Below, in pieces: positions 1 through 8,377 of a stretch of 64,000 nt of DNA. The position numbers were made by a program, and so were the translations under genes. The DNA is from Simonsiella sp051414845 (GTDB lineage: Bacteria > Pseudomonadota > Gammaproteobacteria > Burkholderiales > Neisseriaceae): NCBI GenBank assembly GCA_051414845.1, contig CP183313.1, positions 1,736,001-1,800,000 on the forward strand, written 5' to 3'. Under the pieces are notes generated by a model. It made no database searches. It saw only the letters and a program-made list of their open reading frames with translations, and was not told where the DNA came from. The stretch's first letter is position 1; every line of letters starts with the position of its first letter.

Positions 1-340
1 CTTCATCATACGCCACATCTTGCGACAACAACGTGATTTCCAAAAAATCTAATTTTGTCAAATCTTCATTTAAATACAACAAAAACAAAATATTGTCCGT
101 ACTCGCTTCCAACAAACGGTCATGTAAATCAGGCGGCGCAGATAGTTTGCTGGGCGTTTCAAAATAAACATATTTGCCACAATTTGTCGTTGTGTGCCGC
201 TCGGTAACCACCGAATGAGTAATCAAGGTTTGTAAATATTTTTTAATATTTACATCGGCTTGCGTTTGCACAATCATTGCCAAAAATATTTTTTCGGTTA
301 ATGAAATGGCATCGCATGGAAAAAATGTGTGTTTGACCAT
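1..340 (-). CDS. Hypothetical protein, 3' end outside the window
   Basis: An open frame of 113 codons runs from an ATG at 340 to the window edge with no stop. The protein starts MVKHTFFPCDAISLTEKIF and contains acidic and leucine-rich stretches such as NILFLLYLNEDLTKLDFLE. GGAAAA lies upstream as a weak ribosome-binding site. No membrane segment or signal peptide is visible and I do not recognise a family. An inverted DUS pair (364-393) lies immediately upstream, between this gene and topA. The real length is unknown because the gene leaves the window. Confidence 0.6.
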   Translation of the reverse strand, partial: MVKHTFFPCDAISLTEKIFLAMIVQTQADVNIKKYLQTLITHSVVTERHTTTNCGKYVYFETPSKLSAPPDLHDRLLEASTDNILFLLYLNEDLTKLDFLEITLLSQDVAYDE

Positions 341-363
341 GATTTTATTTTTCCAAAAAATTT

Positions 364-393
364 AGGCTGCCTGAAAACGAATTTTCAGGCAGC
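364..393. repeat. Inverted DUS pair
   Basis: AGGCTGCCTGAA is followed after a few bases by its reverse complement, truncated at the end, so the pair can fold as a hairpin. It lies just downstream of topA on the minus strand and upstream of the truncated gene, where it may terminate topA transcription. Confidence 0.6.
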
Positions 394-423
394 ATTTTGT
401 TTTTTATTTGAAAAATAATTTCC

Positions 424-489
424 GTAGGTCGGTCATTCATGCCCGATATGATGACAGCGCGTTGCGTCGGGCATAAATGCCCAACCTAC
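424..489. repeat. GTAGG...CCTAC hairpin repeat
   Basis: The element begins GTAGGTCGG and ends CCAACCTAC, with an internal inverted pair (ATGCCCGA / TCGGGCAT). It belongs to a loose family of short intergenic hairpins, GTAGG(G)TxG...CxACCCTAC, also seen near 9.1, 34.3, 36.3, 41.8, 60.9, 61.9 and 63.3 kb. It abuts the topA stop codon and may act as a terminator. Confidence 0.55.
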
Positions 490-492
490 ATA

Positions 493-2811
493 TTACTTCT
501 CTTTCACAGGCGGTGCTTCCAACTGCTCTTTCCAGCCACACTCTTTTTGCGGACACACACGCTCCACGCCCCAACGTTTCGTAACTTTGCGCATCGTCAA
601 AGCCCAACCACATTGCGGACATAGCTCGTTCAACGGCTCGTGATTGACCGCATATTTGCAATCGGGGTAACAATCGCAGCTATAAAACGTCGTGCCAAAA
701 CGCGATTTGCGCTCCACCAAATGCCCCTTGCCGCATTGCGGACACTTCACGCCCGTGTCTTTCGGCTTTTCCAACGGCTCAACGTGTTTGCATTTCGGAT
801 AATTCACGCAACCGATGAATTTGCTGCCCGCACGGCTGTTTTTGTACACCAATTGTCCGCCGCATTTTGGACATTCGCGCCCTTCCAATTCGGCTTGCGC
901 GGCGGCATCTTTTGCCATGCGCTCGGCGGCTTGCTCGGCAGTTTCATTGGCATTGCGCGTGTAATCGCATTCGGGATAACCTGCGCAAGCAATGAATCGT
1001 CCTGCGCGACCGAATTTGACTTGCAATTTGTGGTTGCCGCATTTGGGGCAGGTTTCGTCCAATTCTTCCGTCGTGAACTTGGCGCGTTCAATACCTTCTT
1101 TTTCAACCACTTGCTTGTGAAATCCCTTCCAGAATTTTTCCATTACGGGAATCCACTCGCGTTTGCCATTGGCGATTTCGTCTAATTGGTCTTCCAATTT
1201 TGCCGTGAAATCGTAATCCACATACTGCTCAAAATGTTCCGTCAAAAACTTGTTCACAATCTCGCCCGTGTCGGTCGGCTGAAAACGGCGTTGCTCCACG
1301 GTAACATATTCACGGTCTTTTAAAGTCTTGATGATGCTCGCATAAGTAGATGGACGACCAATGCCAAATTCTTCCAACGCCTTGACCAAAGTCGCCTCGT
1401 TGAAACGCGGCGGCGGCTGGGTAAAATGCTGCTCGCCATACACATCATCAACAGGCAGCGCGTCGCCTACCGCCATTTCAGGCAGCTTTTTGCTTTCTTC
1501 CGCCTCATCTTCCTCGTCCGCGCCCTCTTGGTATACGCTCAAAAAGCCAGCAAAAACCAATACTTGCCCCGTTGCACGGAACACACCTTCGCCCACGTTA
1601 ATATCCACCGTTGTCGCGTCAAATTTCGCATCCACCATTTGACACGCCACCGTGCGCTGCCAAATCATCTGATACAGCTTAAACTGGTCAGCCGACAGAA
1701 ACGGTTTCACACTTTCAGGCGAACGATACACCGAAGTCGGGCGAATCGCCTCGTGCGCCTCTTGCGCGTTTTTAGACTTGGTTTTGTAGATTTTCGCCGC
1801 AGATGGCAGAAAATCCGCGCCAATCTTGTTCTCAATATAATGGCGAATTTCCACCAGCGCGTCTTCCGCCAACGTAACGCTGTCGGTACGCATATAAGTA
1901 ATCAAACCTACCGCGCCTTGCCCCACGTCAATACCCTCAAACAACTGCTGCGCCGTACGCATCGTGCGGTCAGTCGTGAAACCCAGTTTGCGCACCGCGT
2001 CCTGTTGCATGGTTGAAGTCGTGTAGGGCGCAGCAGGTTTGCGAGTGGCTTTTTTCTTAATCACATCAGCCACTTGCGCAGGTTTGTCTTTTAAGACAGC
2101 CAAAACCGCCGCTTGACTTTGCTCATTGGGCAGCGAAAACTGCTCCAATTTCTCGCCTTGCCAATGGGTTAATTTCGCCGAAAATTTCACACGCCCTTTG
2201 TGGCTATCCAAATGCAGCGACCAATATTCTTGGCTTTCAAACGCACGAATTTCGTTTTCACGCTCGCAAATCAGGCGCAGGGCAGGACTTTGCACGCGTC
2301 CAGCCGACAAGCCACGACGGATTTTTTTCCACAATAAAGGCGACAGATTGAAACCTACTAAGTAATCCAACGCACGGCGCGCCTGCTGTGCATCCACTAG
2401 ATTGTTGTCCAAGTGGCGCGGATTTTGTAAGGCTGCCTGAACACCTTTGGGTGTTACTTCATGAAACACCACACGTTGAATTTTTTTGTCCACATCTTTC
2501 ATGCCACGTTTGGACTTCAAAATCTCGGCAATATGCCAAGAAATCGCCTCGCCCTCGCGGTCGGGGTCGGTTGCCAGATAGATGTGTTCGGCTTCTTTGG
2601 CAGCGGCAACAATGGTGTCCACATGTTTGCTGTTTTTGCTAATAACTTGATATTTCATCGCAAAATCATGCTCAGGGTCCACCGCGCCATTTTTTGGAAT
2701 CAAATCGCGCACATGACCAAACGATGCCAACACTTCAAAATCGCCGCCTAAATATTTTTTGACGGATTTGATTTTGTTGGGCGATTCAACAATTAACAGG
2801 TTTTTAGACAT
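493..2811 (-). CDS. topA: DNA topoisomerase I
   Basis: Type IA topoisomerase that relaxes negative supercoils through a transient tyrosine-DNA link. The 772 residues start with a Toprim domain (VESPNK, Glu9; DPDREGE at 82-88). The active-site tyrosine is Tyr306 in TYMRTDS. The C-terminal quarter carries several Cys4 zinc-ribbon repeats (CPKCG, CPQCG types). Length fits neisserial TopA and is shorter than the E. coli enzyme. The gene lies downstream of smg on the same strand, the neisserial order, with a 206-base gap holding one full DUS. The start is the ATG giving MSKNLLIVESP, the conserved N-terminus. Confidence 0.97.
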   Translation of the reverse strand: MSKNLLIVESPNKIKSVKKYLGGDFEVLASFGHVRDLIPKNGAVDPEHDFAMKYQVISKNSKHVDTIVAAAKEAEHIYLATDPDREGEAISWHIAEILKSKRGMKDVDKKIQRVVFHEVTPKGVQAALQNPRHLDNNLVDAQQARRALDYLVGFNLSPLLWKKIRRGLSAGRVQSPALRLICERENEIRAFESQEYWSLHLDSHKGRVKFSAKLTHWQGEKLEQFSLPNEQSQAAVLAVLKDKPAQVADVIKKKATRKPAAPYTTSTMQQDAVRKLGFTTDRTMRTAQQLFEGIDVGQGAVGLITYMRTDSVTLAEDALVEIRHYIENKIGADFLPSAAKIYKTKSKNAQEAHEAIRPTSVYRSPESVKPFLSADQFKLYQMIWQRTVACQMVDAKFDATTVDINVGEGVFRATGQVLVFAGFLSVYQEGADEEDEAEESKKLPEMAVGDALPVDDVYGEQHFTQPPPRFNEATLVKALEEFGIGRPSTYASIIKTLKDREYVTVEQRRFQPTDTGEIVNKFLTEHFEQYVDYDFTAKLEDQLDEIANGKREWIPVMEKFWKGFHKQVVEKEGIERAKFTTEELDETCPKCGNHKLQVKFGRAGRFIACAGYPECDYTRNANETAEQAAERMAKDAAAQAELEGRECPKCGGQLVYKNSRAGSKFIGCVNYPKCKHVEPLEKPKDTGVKCPQCGKGHLVERKSRFGTTFYSCDCYPDCKYAVNHEPLNELCPQCGWALTMRKVTKRWGVERVCPQKECGWKEQLEAPPVKEK

Positions 2812-2849
2812 AGGGTTATTTATTCTTGAAATAAAAATAGGGATGGGGT

Positions 2850-2864
2850 TTCAGGCTGCCTGAA
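2850..2864. repeat. DNA uptake sequence, representative of the window-wide family
   Basis: TTCAGGCTGCCTGAA is the commonest word in this DNA; full or one-end-truncated copies occur dozens of times, in both orientations, in and between genes. It is an odd-length palindrome apart from its central base. One strand therefore contains AGGCTGCCTGAA, the Simonsiella-type DUS, and the other AGGCAGCCTGAA, the Kingella-type DUS. DUS guide species-specific DNA uptake during neisserial transformation. Confidence 0.95.
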
Positions 2865-3017
2865 ATCTTGTTCTTTTTATATTGTTAATAGATTGCGCGC
2901 ATTTTGGCAAGCGTTTGTATAAAAAATTCAGCCGAACGGTCAAGTTCGACTGCTGCTGCGTATCGTGTTTTCAGGCTGCCTGAAAAATATTCTCGGCTTG
3001 CTTTCAATAAAAAAATC

Positions 3018-3473
3018 TTATTGTTTCAAACTCTTGCCATGCAAAGCCACCATCAGTTCATCGCCAATCAAAACAGGCATTTCTGAGCGGTGCGCCCATG
3101 AAACGAGTAGTGCCAATACTTTGGCGTTGTCCAAAGTCATTTCATCATAAGATAGGTGCATGAGCGCGTGGATGACAAATTCGCGTTGGGCAAAATTAAT
3201 CGCCTGGCTGGTGTAAAGAAAATGCAGCAAACCGCGGATTTCTGCGCTTAAAATTTCCGCTTCTTCATCATGGTAAACGCGCAAAGCTTGGCTTTCAGGC
3301 TGCCCTTCATTGCTTGGTGGCGTGTCTTGCAATAGCTGCATAATGGTGATGGCGTCGCCGATGTCATCATCCATAAAACCTGCGCTTTCCAGCATTTCAC
3401 CTAGGTCTTGACCTTGTGGGCAATGTTGGATGTCGGGGAAGTTTTCTAATAAAAAGGCGACTACGTTTCTCAT
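3018..3473 (-). CDS. smg: Smg family protein (DUF494)
   Basis: A 151-residue protein matching the Smg/DUF494 family, which in proteobacteria usually sits between dprA and topA. The N-terminus MRNVVAFLLENF and the acidic FMDDDIGDAI stretch are typical. The biochemical role is unknown. No signal peptide or membrane segment is seen. It precedes topA on the same strand, so co-transcription is plausible. dprA, expected upstream, is absent: fabF lies there instead, on the same strand. Confidence 0.88.
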   Translation of the reverse strand: MRNVVAFLLENFPDIQHCPQGQDLGEMLESAGFMDDDIGDAITIMQLLQDTPPSNEGQPESQALRVYHDEEAEILSAEIRGLLHFLYTSQAINFAQREFVIHALMHLSYDEMTLDNAKVLALLVSWAHRSEMPVLIGDELMVALHGKSLKQ

Positions 3474-3528
3474 GTTTTTTGCTTCATTTAATCTTTAATG
3501 CGGTATTTTAACATTTTATTGGCGAAGT

Positions 3529-3615
3529 TTCAGGCTGCCTGAAACACCTTTATTACTGTTTCTGCAAACAGGTAAAGGCAGCCTGAAAAAGATGGCTACT
3601 TTTCAGGCTGCCTGA
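3529..3615. repeat. Cluster of three DUS between fabF and smg
   Basis: Two full TTCAGGCTGCCTGAA copies flank an inverted AGGCAGCCTGAA within 87 bases. Neighbouring copies can pair as hairpins. The cluster lies just downstream of fabF on the minus strand, so it may end fabF transcription as well as serve as uptake sites. Confidence 0.7.
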
Positions 3616-3639
3616 ACGGCTTGATAGTGTGTTACCCAA

Positions 3640-4887
3640 TCAGTTTTCAAAGCGTTTGAATACCAATGTGCCGTTGGTACCGCCGAAACCGAATGAGTTG
3701 CTGGCAACGGCGTTAATCGTCAGTTTACGCGCTTCGTTGGCGCAATAATCCAAGTCGCAACCTGCTTCAAAATCTTGATTCACAAGGTTAATGGTTGGCG
3801 GTACGATTTGGTCGCGGATTGCTAAAACGCTGTACACGGCTTCTACGCCACCTGCTGCGCCGAGCAAGTGTCCTGTCATGGATTTAGTAGAGCTGACCAC
3901 CAATTTTTTCGCGTGTTCACCGAAAACGGCTTTGGTAGCGTTGGTTTCGTTCGCGTCGCCCAATGGCGTGGACGTGCCGTGCGCGTTTACATAATCAATT
4001 GCTTTCACAGGCAAACCGCTGTCTTTGATGGCGCGCGATAAGGCAAGGGCTGGACCTTCGGCGTTGGGCGCGGTAATGTGATAGGCATCGGAACTTGTGC
4101 CAAAACCGACGAGTTCGGCATAGATTTTTGCGCCGCGGCGTTTAGCGTGTTCCAATTCTTCCAAAATCAATACGCCTGCGCCTTCGCCCATCACGAAACC
4201 GTCGCGGTCTTTGTCCCAAGGACGTGAAGCAGCTTCGGGATCGTCGTTGCGTGTGGACAAGGCTCTCATGGCGGCAAATCCACCAATACCCAATGTACAA
4301 ACAGAGCTTTCTGCGCCACCTGCAACCATCACATCTACGTCGCCATATTTAATTAAACGCGCCGATTCGCCAATCGCGTGGGTACCCGACGCACAAGCCG
4401 AAACAATACCATAGTTGTGCCCACGGTAGCCTTTGAGAATAGTGATATGTCCTGAAATCAGGTTAATTAAGCTGCCAGGAATGAAGAAAGGGTTGATTTT
4501 ACGCGCACCACCTGCTACGACTGCATTTGCGGTTTCTTCAATCAAGGGCAAACCGCCAATGCCTGAACCAATGTTCACACCGATGCGGTCTTTGTCTAAC
4601 TCAGTAAACTCGTCCAATTTAGCATCAGCAATGGCTTGCAATGCGCCTGCAATGCCGTAATGGATAAAAGTGTCCATGCGGCGCGCTTCTTTGGGCGGCA
4701 GGTATTGTCCGATGTCAAAATCTTTAACTTCGCCTGCGATTTGGCACGTCAATTCGGATGCATCAAAGCGGGTGATTTTGCCGATACCGCTTTTGCCCGC
4801 CAGCAGGTTTTGCCACGCGCTTTCTACATCGTTGCCCACAGGGGAAATTTGTCCTAAACCCGTTATCACTACGCGTCTTTGGGTCAT
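3640..4887 (-). CDS. fabF: 3-oxoacyl-ACP synthase II
   Basis: Condensing enzyme of fatty-acid elongation that joins malonyl-ACP to an acyl-ACP in the cytoplasm. The 415 residues show the thiolase fold signatures: nucleophile Cys165 in VSACASGTH, histidines in NAHGTST and GHLLGAAGG, and the C-terminal NSFGFGGTN loop. I chose the ATG giving MTQRRVVITG because it matches family N-termini and has GAGA upstream; a start seven codons earlier is possible but unlikely. acpP, encoding its acyl-carrier substrate, is directly upstream on the same strand (156-base gap), the usual acpP-fabF order. Confidence 0.96.
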   Translation of the reverse strand: MTQRRVVITGLGQISPVGNDVESAWQNLLAGKSGIGKITRFDASELTCQIAGEVKDFDIGQYLPPKEARRMDTFIHYGIAGALQAIADAKLDEFTELDKDRIGVNIGSGIGGLPLIEETANAVVAGGARKINPFFIPGSLINLISGHITILKGYRGHNYGIVSACASGTHAIGESARLIKYGDVDVMVAGGAESSVCTLGIGGFAAMRALSTRNDDPEAASRPWDKDRDGFVMGEGAGVLILEELEHAKRRGAKIYAELVGFGTSSDAYHITAPNAEGPALALSRAIKDSGLPVKAIDYVNAHGTSTPLGDANETNATKAVFGEHAKKLVVSSTKSMTGHLLGAAGGVEAVYSVLAIRDQIVPPTINLVNQDFEAGCDLDYCANEARKLTINAVASNSFGFGGTNGTLVFKRFEN

Positions 4888-5043
4888 GTTTTTCTCGCTT
4901 ATTATCAATGCTTTTGTGGATAAGGGCTACACAAAAGCACATGCTTTCAGGCAGCCTGAAATGTGTATGAATGAATGTGAAACAGCCCCCGATTTGCAGC
5001 ATGAGCCGAAAACCAGAGGCTGAGTTGGGGTAAACAAGGAAAC

Positions 5044-5274
5044 TTATTGTTTCGCGTTTACATAATCAATCGCTGCTTGCACAGTCGTGATTTTTTCAGC
5101 GTCTTCGTCAGGAATTTCGCAGCCAAATGCTTCTTCCAAAGCCATTACCAATTCAACGGTATCCAAAGAATCTGCGCCCAAGTCGTCTTGGAAAGAAGAT
5201 TCGTTTTTCACTTGGTCTTCGGCAACGCCTAATTGTTCAGCAACGATGCTTTTTACTTTTTGTTCGATTGACAT
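5044..5274 (-). CDS. acpP: Acyl carrier protein
   Basis: A 76-residue acidic protein that carries growing acyl chains on a phosphopantetheine arm. The attachment site is Ser36 in GADSLDTVEL, and length and charge are typical of AcpP. Upstream of the ATG is AAGGAC. The gene is followed by fabF on the same strand. Confidence 0.97.
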   Translation of the reverse strand: MSIEQKVKSIVAEQLGVAEDQVKNESSFQDDLGADSLDTVELVMALEEAFGCEIPDEDAEKITTVQAAIDYVNAKQ

Positions 5275-5450
5275 AGTTAGTCCTTATAAAATAATGCCTT
5301 ACGGCGGATAAATATTTAGAGTTTGATTTCTAAATTCAGAATAAAGCGGATTTTATCTGTTTTTTGGCGAATTTGGTAGCGGTTCACGCAAAATATTGTT
5401 AAGACAGGTTTTCAGGCTGCCTGAAAAATCGTCTGCGCAAACTTTAACTC

Positions 5451-5717
5451 TTACTCGGGAACGTAGCCCTGAACCGCGTCTGCACCTTCTCCAAAGAAAT
5501 AATTTTCCATTTGTTGCGCCAAATATTGACGTGCGCGTGGGTCGGCAAGGCTTAAACGGTTTTCGTTAATCAACATGGTTTGATGGCGCGTCCAAGCTTC
5601 CCATGCTTCTTGCGACACATTGTCAAAAATGCGTTTGCCCAACTCATTTGGCAGGGGCGCAAATTTCATGCCCTCGGTTTCTTTGCCCAATTTCACGCAA
5701 TGTACCATGCGAGTCAT
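5451..5717 (-). CDS. yggX: Oxidative damage protection / Fe(II)-trafficking protein
   Basis: Small cytoplasmic protein of the YggX family, linked to iron trafficking and protection of Fe-S clusters from oxidants. The N-terminus MTRMVHCVKLGKETEGM with the conserved Cys7, and the PNELGKRI and LINENRLSL motifs, identify it. The 88-residue form from the ATG at 5717 fits the family (about 90). The frame stays open 22 codons further upstream through a DUS, but that extension is non-coding in character. Confidence 0.93.
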   Translation of the reverse strand: MTRMVHCVKLGKETEGMKFAPLPNELGKRIFDNVSQEAWEAWTRHQTMLINENRLSLADPRARQYLAQQMENYFFGEGADAVQGYVPE

Positions 5718-5872
5718 AGCAGTTTCCTTTGTGGATGAAAAAGAAAGTGAAGTGTAGCAAATTTCAGGCTGCCTGAAAACCATAGCCGATTAAAATAGAA
5801 ATCTACGACATTGCTTGTTCTCTTCTATTTTAATTCACTATATTCATTTTCGGTTTCAGGCAGCCTGAAAGA

Positions 5873-6469
5873 CTACCCAATGTTACTTTTATTTCGCTTT
5901 GTGCCAAACATCAGCACCACAATCCACAAACCCAAACTAGCCAACGCCAAAATCAAAGAAACAAAATAAATAAAAACCCAACTTTTATCATAATAAAACC
6001 AAGAATAAGCTGCTTGCTGTTGCGTTTTTAATACCTGAATCGCACCATTTTTATCCCGATAATCGCCACTCAAAACAGAATATTCTTTCCATTCTGGATG
6101 CTGATTGGGCGTAATTTCCAGCAATCGAAGCGTCATCGGCATATTTTTTTGATTATTTTTCAATGCACTAACCGAATCACAAAAATCCCGAATATACGCA
6201 GCAAAACAATTTTGGCTCGAATGGATGGTTGGCGTCCTAATCATCAAAGAACGCGCACCTCTCGTTCCCGACAAAAAGCCAATATCCGCCTGCACCGTAA
6301 TTTCTTTTATCTGCACTTCATTTCTTTTAAAAACAGATTGACGAAGATACAAATCGTATGAAACAAAAGCGATATAAGTAAACAAAGCAATATAAATCGG
6401 CAAAAAATACTTCAAATAGCGTCGTTTACTGCATTGGAATTCAAGATAAGATTTTAATTTACCGAGCAT
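5873..6469 (-). CDS. Hypothetical two-pass membrane protein
   Basis: About 198 residues. A hydrophobic segment near the N-terminus (YFLPIYIALFTYIAFVSY) and one near the C-terminus (WVFIYFVSLILALASLGLWI) enclose a polar loop of roughly 115 residues with two cysteines, probably periplasmic. Basic residues precede the first segment. I do not recognise a family. The ATG at 6469 is preferred; a TTG four codons upstream is an alternative, and neither has a clear Shine-Dalgarno. Full DUS copies lie just outside both ends. Confidence 0.7.
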   Translation of the reverse strand: MLGKLKSYLEFQCSKRRYLKYFLPIYIALFTYIAFVSYDLYLRQSVFKRNEVQIKEITVQADIGFLSGTRGARSLMIRTPTIHSSQNCFAAYIRDFCDSVSALKNNQKNMPMTLRLLEITPNQHPEWKEYSVLSGDYRDKNGAIQVLKTQQQAAYSWFYYDKSWVFIYFVSLILALASLGLWIVVLMFGTKRNKSNIG

Positions 6470-6564
6470 TTTGTTATTCAACTATCAAACAGTTCTCAGG
6501 CAGCCTGAAAAGAATTAGAACATTCAGGCTGCGTGAGAACCAGTTGGGGCGCACCCCAACCTAC

Positions 6565-7398
6565 TTACTTAAACAATTTCGCCAATTTCCCAAAAAATCC
6601 TTCACTTTCAGGCTGCCTATTTGTATTTTCAGGCAGCGTGTTGCCCGTTTTGAACACATTCAACGGCGCGAAACTTTGGCTCACAGGCATCAATTCCAGC
6701 GTGTTTACATTCATATGCGGCGGCGTTTGATAGAGCCACAAAGCCGTTGCCGCAATGTCTTCAGGCTGCAAAGCATTGGCGTTTTCATACAAACTTTCCG
6801 CACGCGCGTCATCCCCCTTAAAGCGCACATTGGAAAACTCCGAACCGCCCGCCAAACCTGGTTCAATATTGCTCACGCGCACGCCCGTGCCATGCAAATC
6901 CGCGCGCAAATTCAAGCTAAATTGGCGCACAAACGCCTTCGTTGCGCCATAAACATTGCCACCTGGATAAGGATAATTGCCCGCGATTGAGCCAATATTG
7001 ATGATGTAACCGCGCCCACGCGCCACCATTTGCGGCAACACTTGGCGCGTTAAAAACGTCAAGCCCAGCACATTGGTTTGAATCATCGTCTCCCAGTCGT
7101 CAAAATCTGCTTCGTGAGCCTTTTCTAAGCCCAAAGCCAAGCCTGCATTGTTAATCAAACAATCAATCTTGCGGAAGTTTTCAGGCAGCGTCTCCAAAGT
7201 TGCCAACGCACTTTTAACCGACTCTTTATCGCGCACATCCATCAATAAAGGCTGAAATTTCTCACCCAATTCAGCTTGCAACGCCGTCAGTTTCTCCATT
7301 CTTCGCGCCGCGCCCACCACATCAAAACCTGCATTCACAAACGCGCGACACATCGCCGCACCAAAACCTGCCGAAGCACCCGTAATTAAAATTGCCAT
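6565..7398 (-). CDS. ydfG: SDR-family NADP-dependent oxidoreductase, YdfG-like
   Basis: Short-chain dehydrogenase closely resembling E. coli YdfG, which oxidises 3-hydroxy acids and L-allo-threonine. The Rossmann motif TGASAGFG is at 6-13, NNAG at 83-86, and the catalytic Ser137, Tyr150 and Lys154 (YGATK) are intact. The 277 residues exceed the usual ~248. The extra C-terminal tail includes LPENTNRQPE, which is exactly what DUS DNA encodes, then FFGKLAKLFK. The tail therefore looks DUS-derived. The exact substrate is not certain. Confidence 0.9.
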   Translation of the reverse strand: MAILITGASAGFGAAMCRAFVNAGFDVVGAARRMEKLTALQAELGEKFQPLLMDVRDKESVKSALATLETLPENFRKIDCLINNAGLALGLEKAHEADFDDWETMIQTNVLGLTFLTRQVLPQMVARGRGYIINIGSIAGNYPYPGGNVYGATKAFVRQFSLNLRADLHGTGVRVSNIEPGLAGGSEFSNVRFKGDDARAESLYENANALQPEDIAATALWLYQTPPHMNVNTLELMPVSQSFAPLNVFKTGNTLPENTNRQPESEGFFGKLAKLFK

Positions 7399-7498
7399 TG
7401 TTTAGCCTTTCTTTACAGAAATTATAAGAAAATCAGGTATATTTCCACCTTTTCGCAACCATTCCCATCATAAACTAATCAAAAGGTAAACACAAACC

Positions 7499-7963
7499 AT
7501 GAAAAAAAACCTCGTACTCATCATCTTAAGCGCAACCCTCGCAGCATGCGGTGGACAAGGCGGTGCAAATGTGAGCGCACCGCAAGGAAAAGGCGATATC
7601 TCGCAAGACCGCACCGCCGCGTTCAAATCCTTTATGCCAACCGTTTCTACCATGCGCAAAATGGCAAACGGCGATGATGCTTTTGATGCCGAAAAATTCA
7701 AAACTGCTGCCGCGCAATTTGCCAAAGAAGCCCGCATTCCTTTTGAATCGTTTCAAGACGACCCCAAAGGCAATGGCGACGCATTGCCTGCTATTTGGCA
7801 AAAACCTGTTGAATTTAAAGCGGAACAAGAAAAATTTTTCGCCACTGTGGACAAATTAAATGCCACCGCGCAAACGGGTAAATTGGATGATATTAAAGTC
7901 GCCTTTAGCGATGTGGAAAACAGTTGTAAAACATGCCATCAAACATACCGCGCACCAAAATAA
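7499..7963 (+). CDS. Lipoprotein cytochrome c' / c556 family
   Basis: A 154-residue exported haem protein. The N-terminus MKKNLVLIILSATLAAC is a lipoprotein signal with a lipobox (LAAC), so the protein should be lipid-anchored, unlike the usual soluble periplasmic cytochrome c'. The single haem motif CKTCH near the C-terminus is the cytochrome c' arrangement, where the haem sits at the end of a four-helix bundle. Cytochromes c' bind NO or take part in electron transfer. The start follows GGTAAACACAAACC. It stands alone on the plus strand. Confidence 0.85.
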   Translation: MKKNLVLIILSATLAACGGQGGANVSAPQGKGDISQDRTAAFKSFMPTVSTMRKMANGDDAFDAEKFKTAAAQFAKEARIPFESFQDDPKGNGDALPAIWQKPVEFKAEQEKFFATVDKLNATAQTGKLDDIKVAFSDVENSCKTCHQTYRAPK

Positions 7964-8096
7964 GCTAAATTAAGTTGGCAAACTCAATTTATTCACTATA
8001 ATTCATCACTGGCTGCTTGAAAAACAATTCAGTCATTTCTTAACAATCGTTTAGCAGCAGTCTTTTTTCACTTAGAGTAAACACAAGGAGTTCACT

Positions 8097-8312
8097 ATGA
8101 AATCGTCTATTTTTAAATTTATCGCTATTGCCAGTGTAGCTGCATCACTAAGCGCATGCAGCTCAACCAATGGCAGCTTAACTACCTCTCAACGCAACGC
8201 CGCTTTAGGCGCAGTAGCAGGTGGTGTCGCAGGCAATTTGATTGGTGGTGATACTGGCGCTACTTTAGGTGGTGCAGCATTAGGTGGCGTTATTGGCAGC
8301 CAAATCCATTAA
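8097..8312 (+). CDS. Small glycine-zipper lipoprotein
   Basis: A 71-residue protein with a lipoprotein signal (lipobox LSAC) and a glycine-zipper core (GAVAGGVAGNLIGGDTGATL then GGAALGG). This resembles the SlyB/OsmB/YMGG-type outer-membrane lipoproteins, of which it is a minimal form. AAGGAG precedes the ATG at good spacing. An inverted DUS pair follows and separates it from convergent pyrE. Confidence 0.85.
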   Translation: MKSSIFKFIAIASVAASLSACSSTNGSLTTSQRNAALGAVAGGVAGNLIGGDTGATLGGAALGGVIGSQIH

Positions 8313-8330
8313 TATTCAAAGCCATAAAGC

Positions 8331-8360
8331 AGGCTGCCTGAAAACATTTTCAGGCAGCCT
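8331..8360. terminator. DUS inverted pair between convergent genes
   Basis: AGGCTGCCTGAA and its reverse complement, separated by a few bases, form a 12-bp stem. Placed between the lipoprotein gene (+) and pyrE (-), it can serve as a bidirectional terminator. T-tracts are short. Confidence 0.6.
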
Positions 8361-8377
8361 GAGATTTTTATAGATTA

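Noticed and set aside
640..1185. Long open frame on the plus strand opposite topA
   Set aside because: It is the shadow of topA; the minus-strand product has full topoisomerase motifs and this one has none.
3529..3615. Possible CRISPR-like array of short repeats
   Set aside because: The repeats are DUS in mixed orientation with irregular gaps and no spacers; no cas genes are present.
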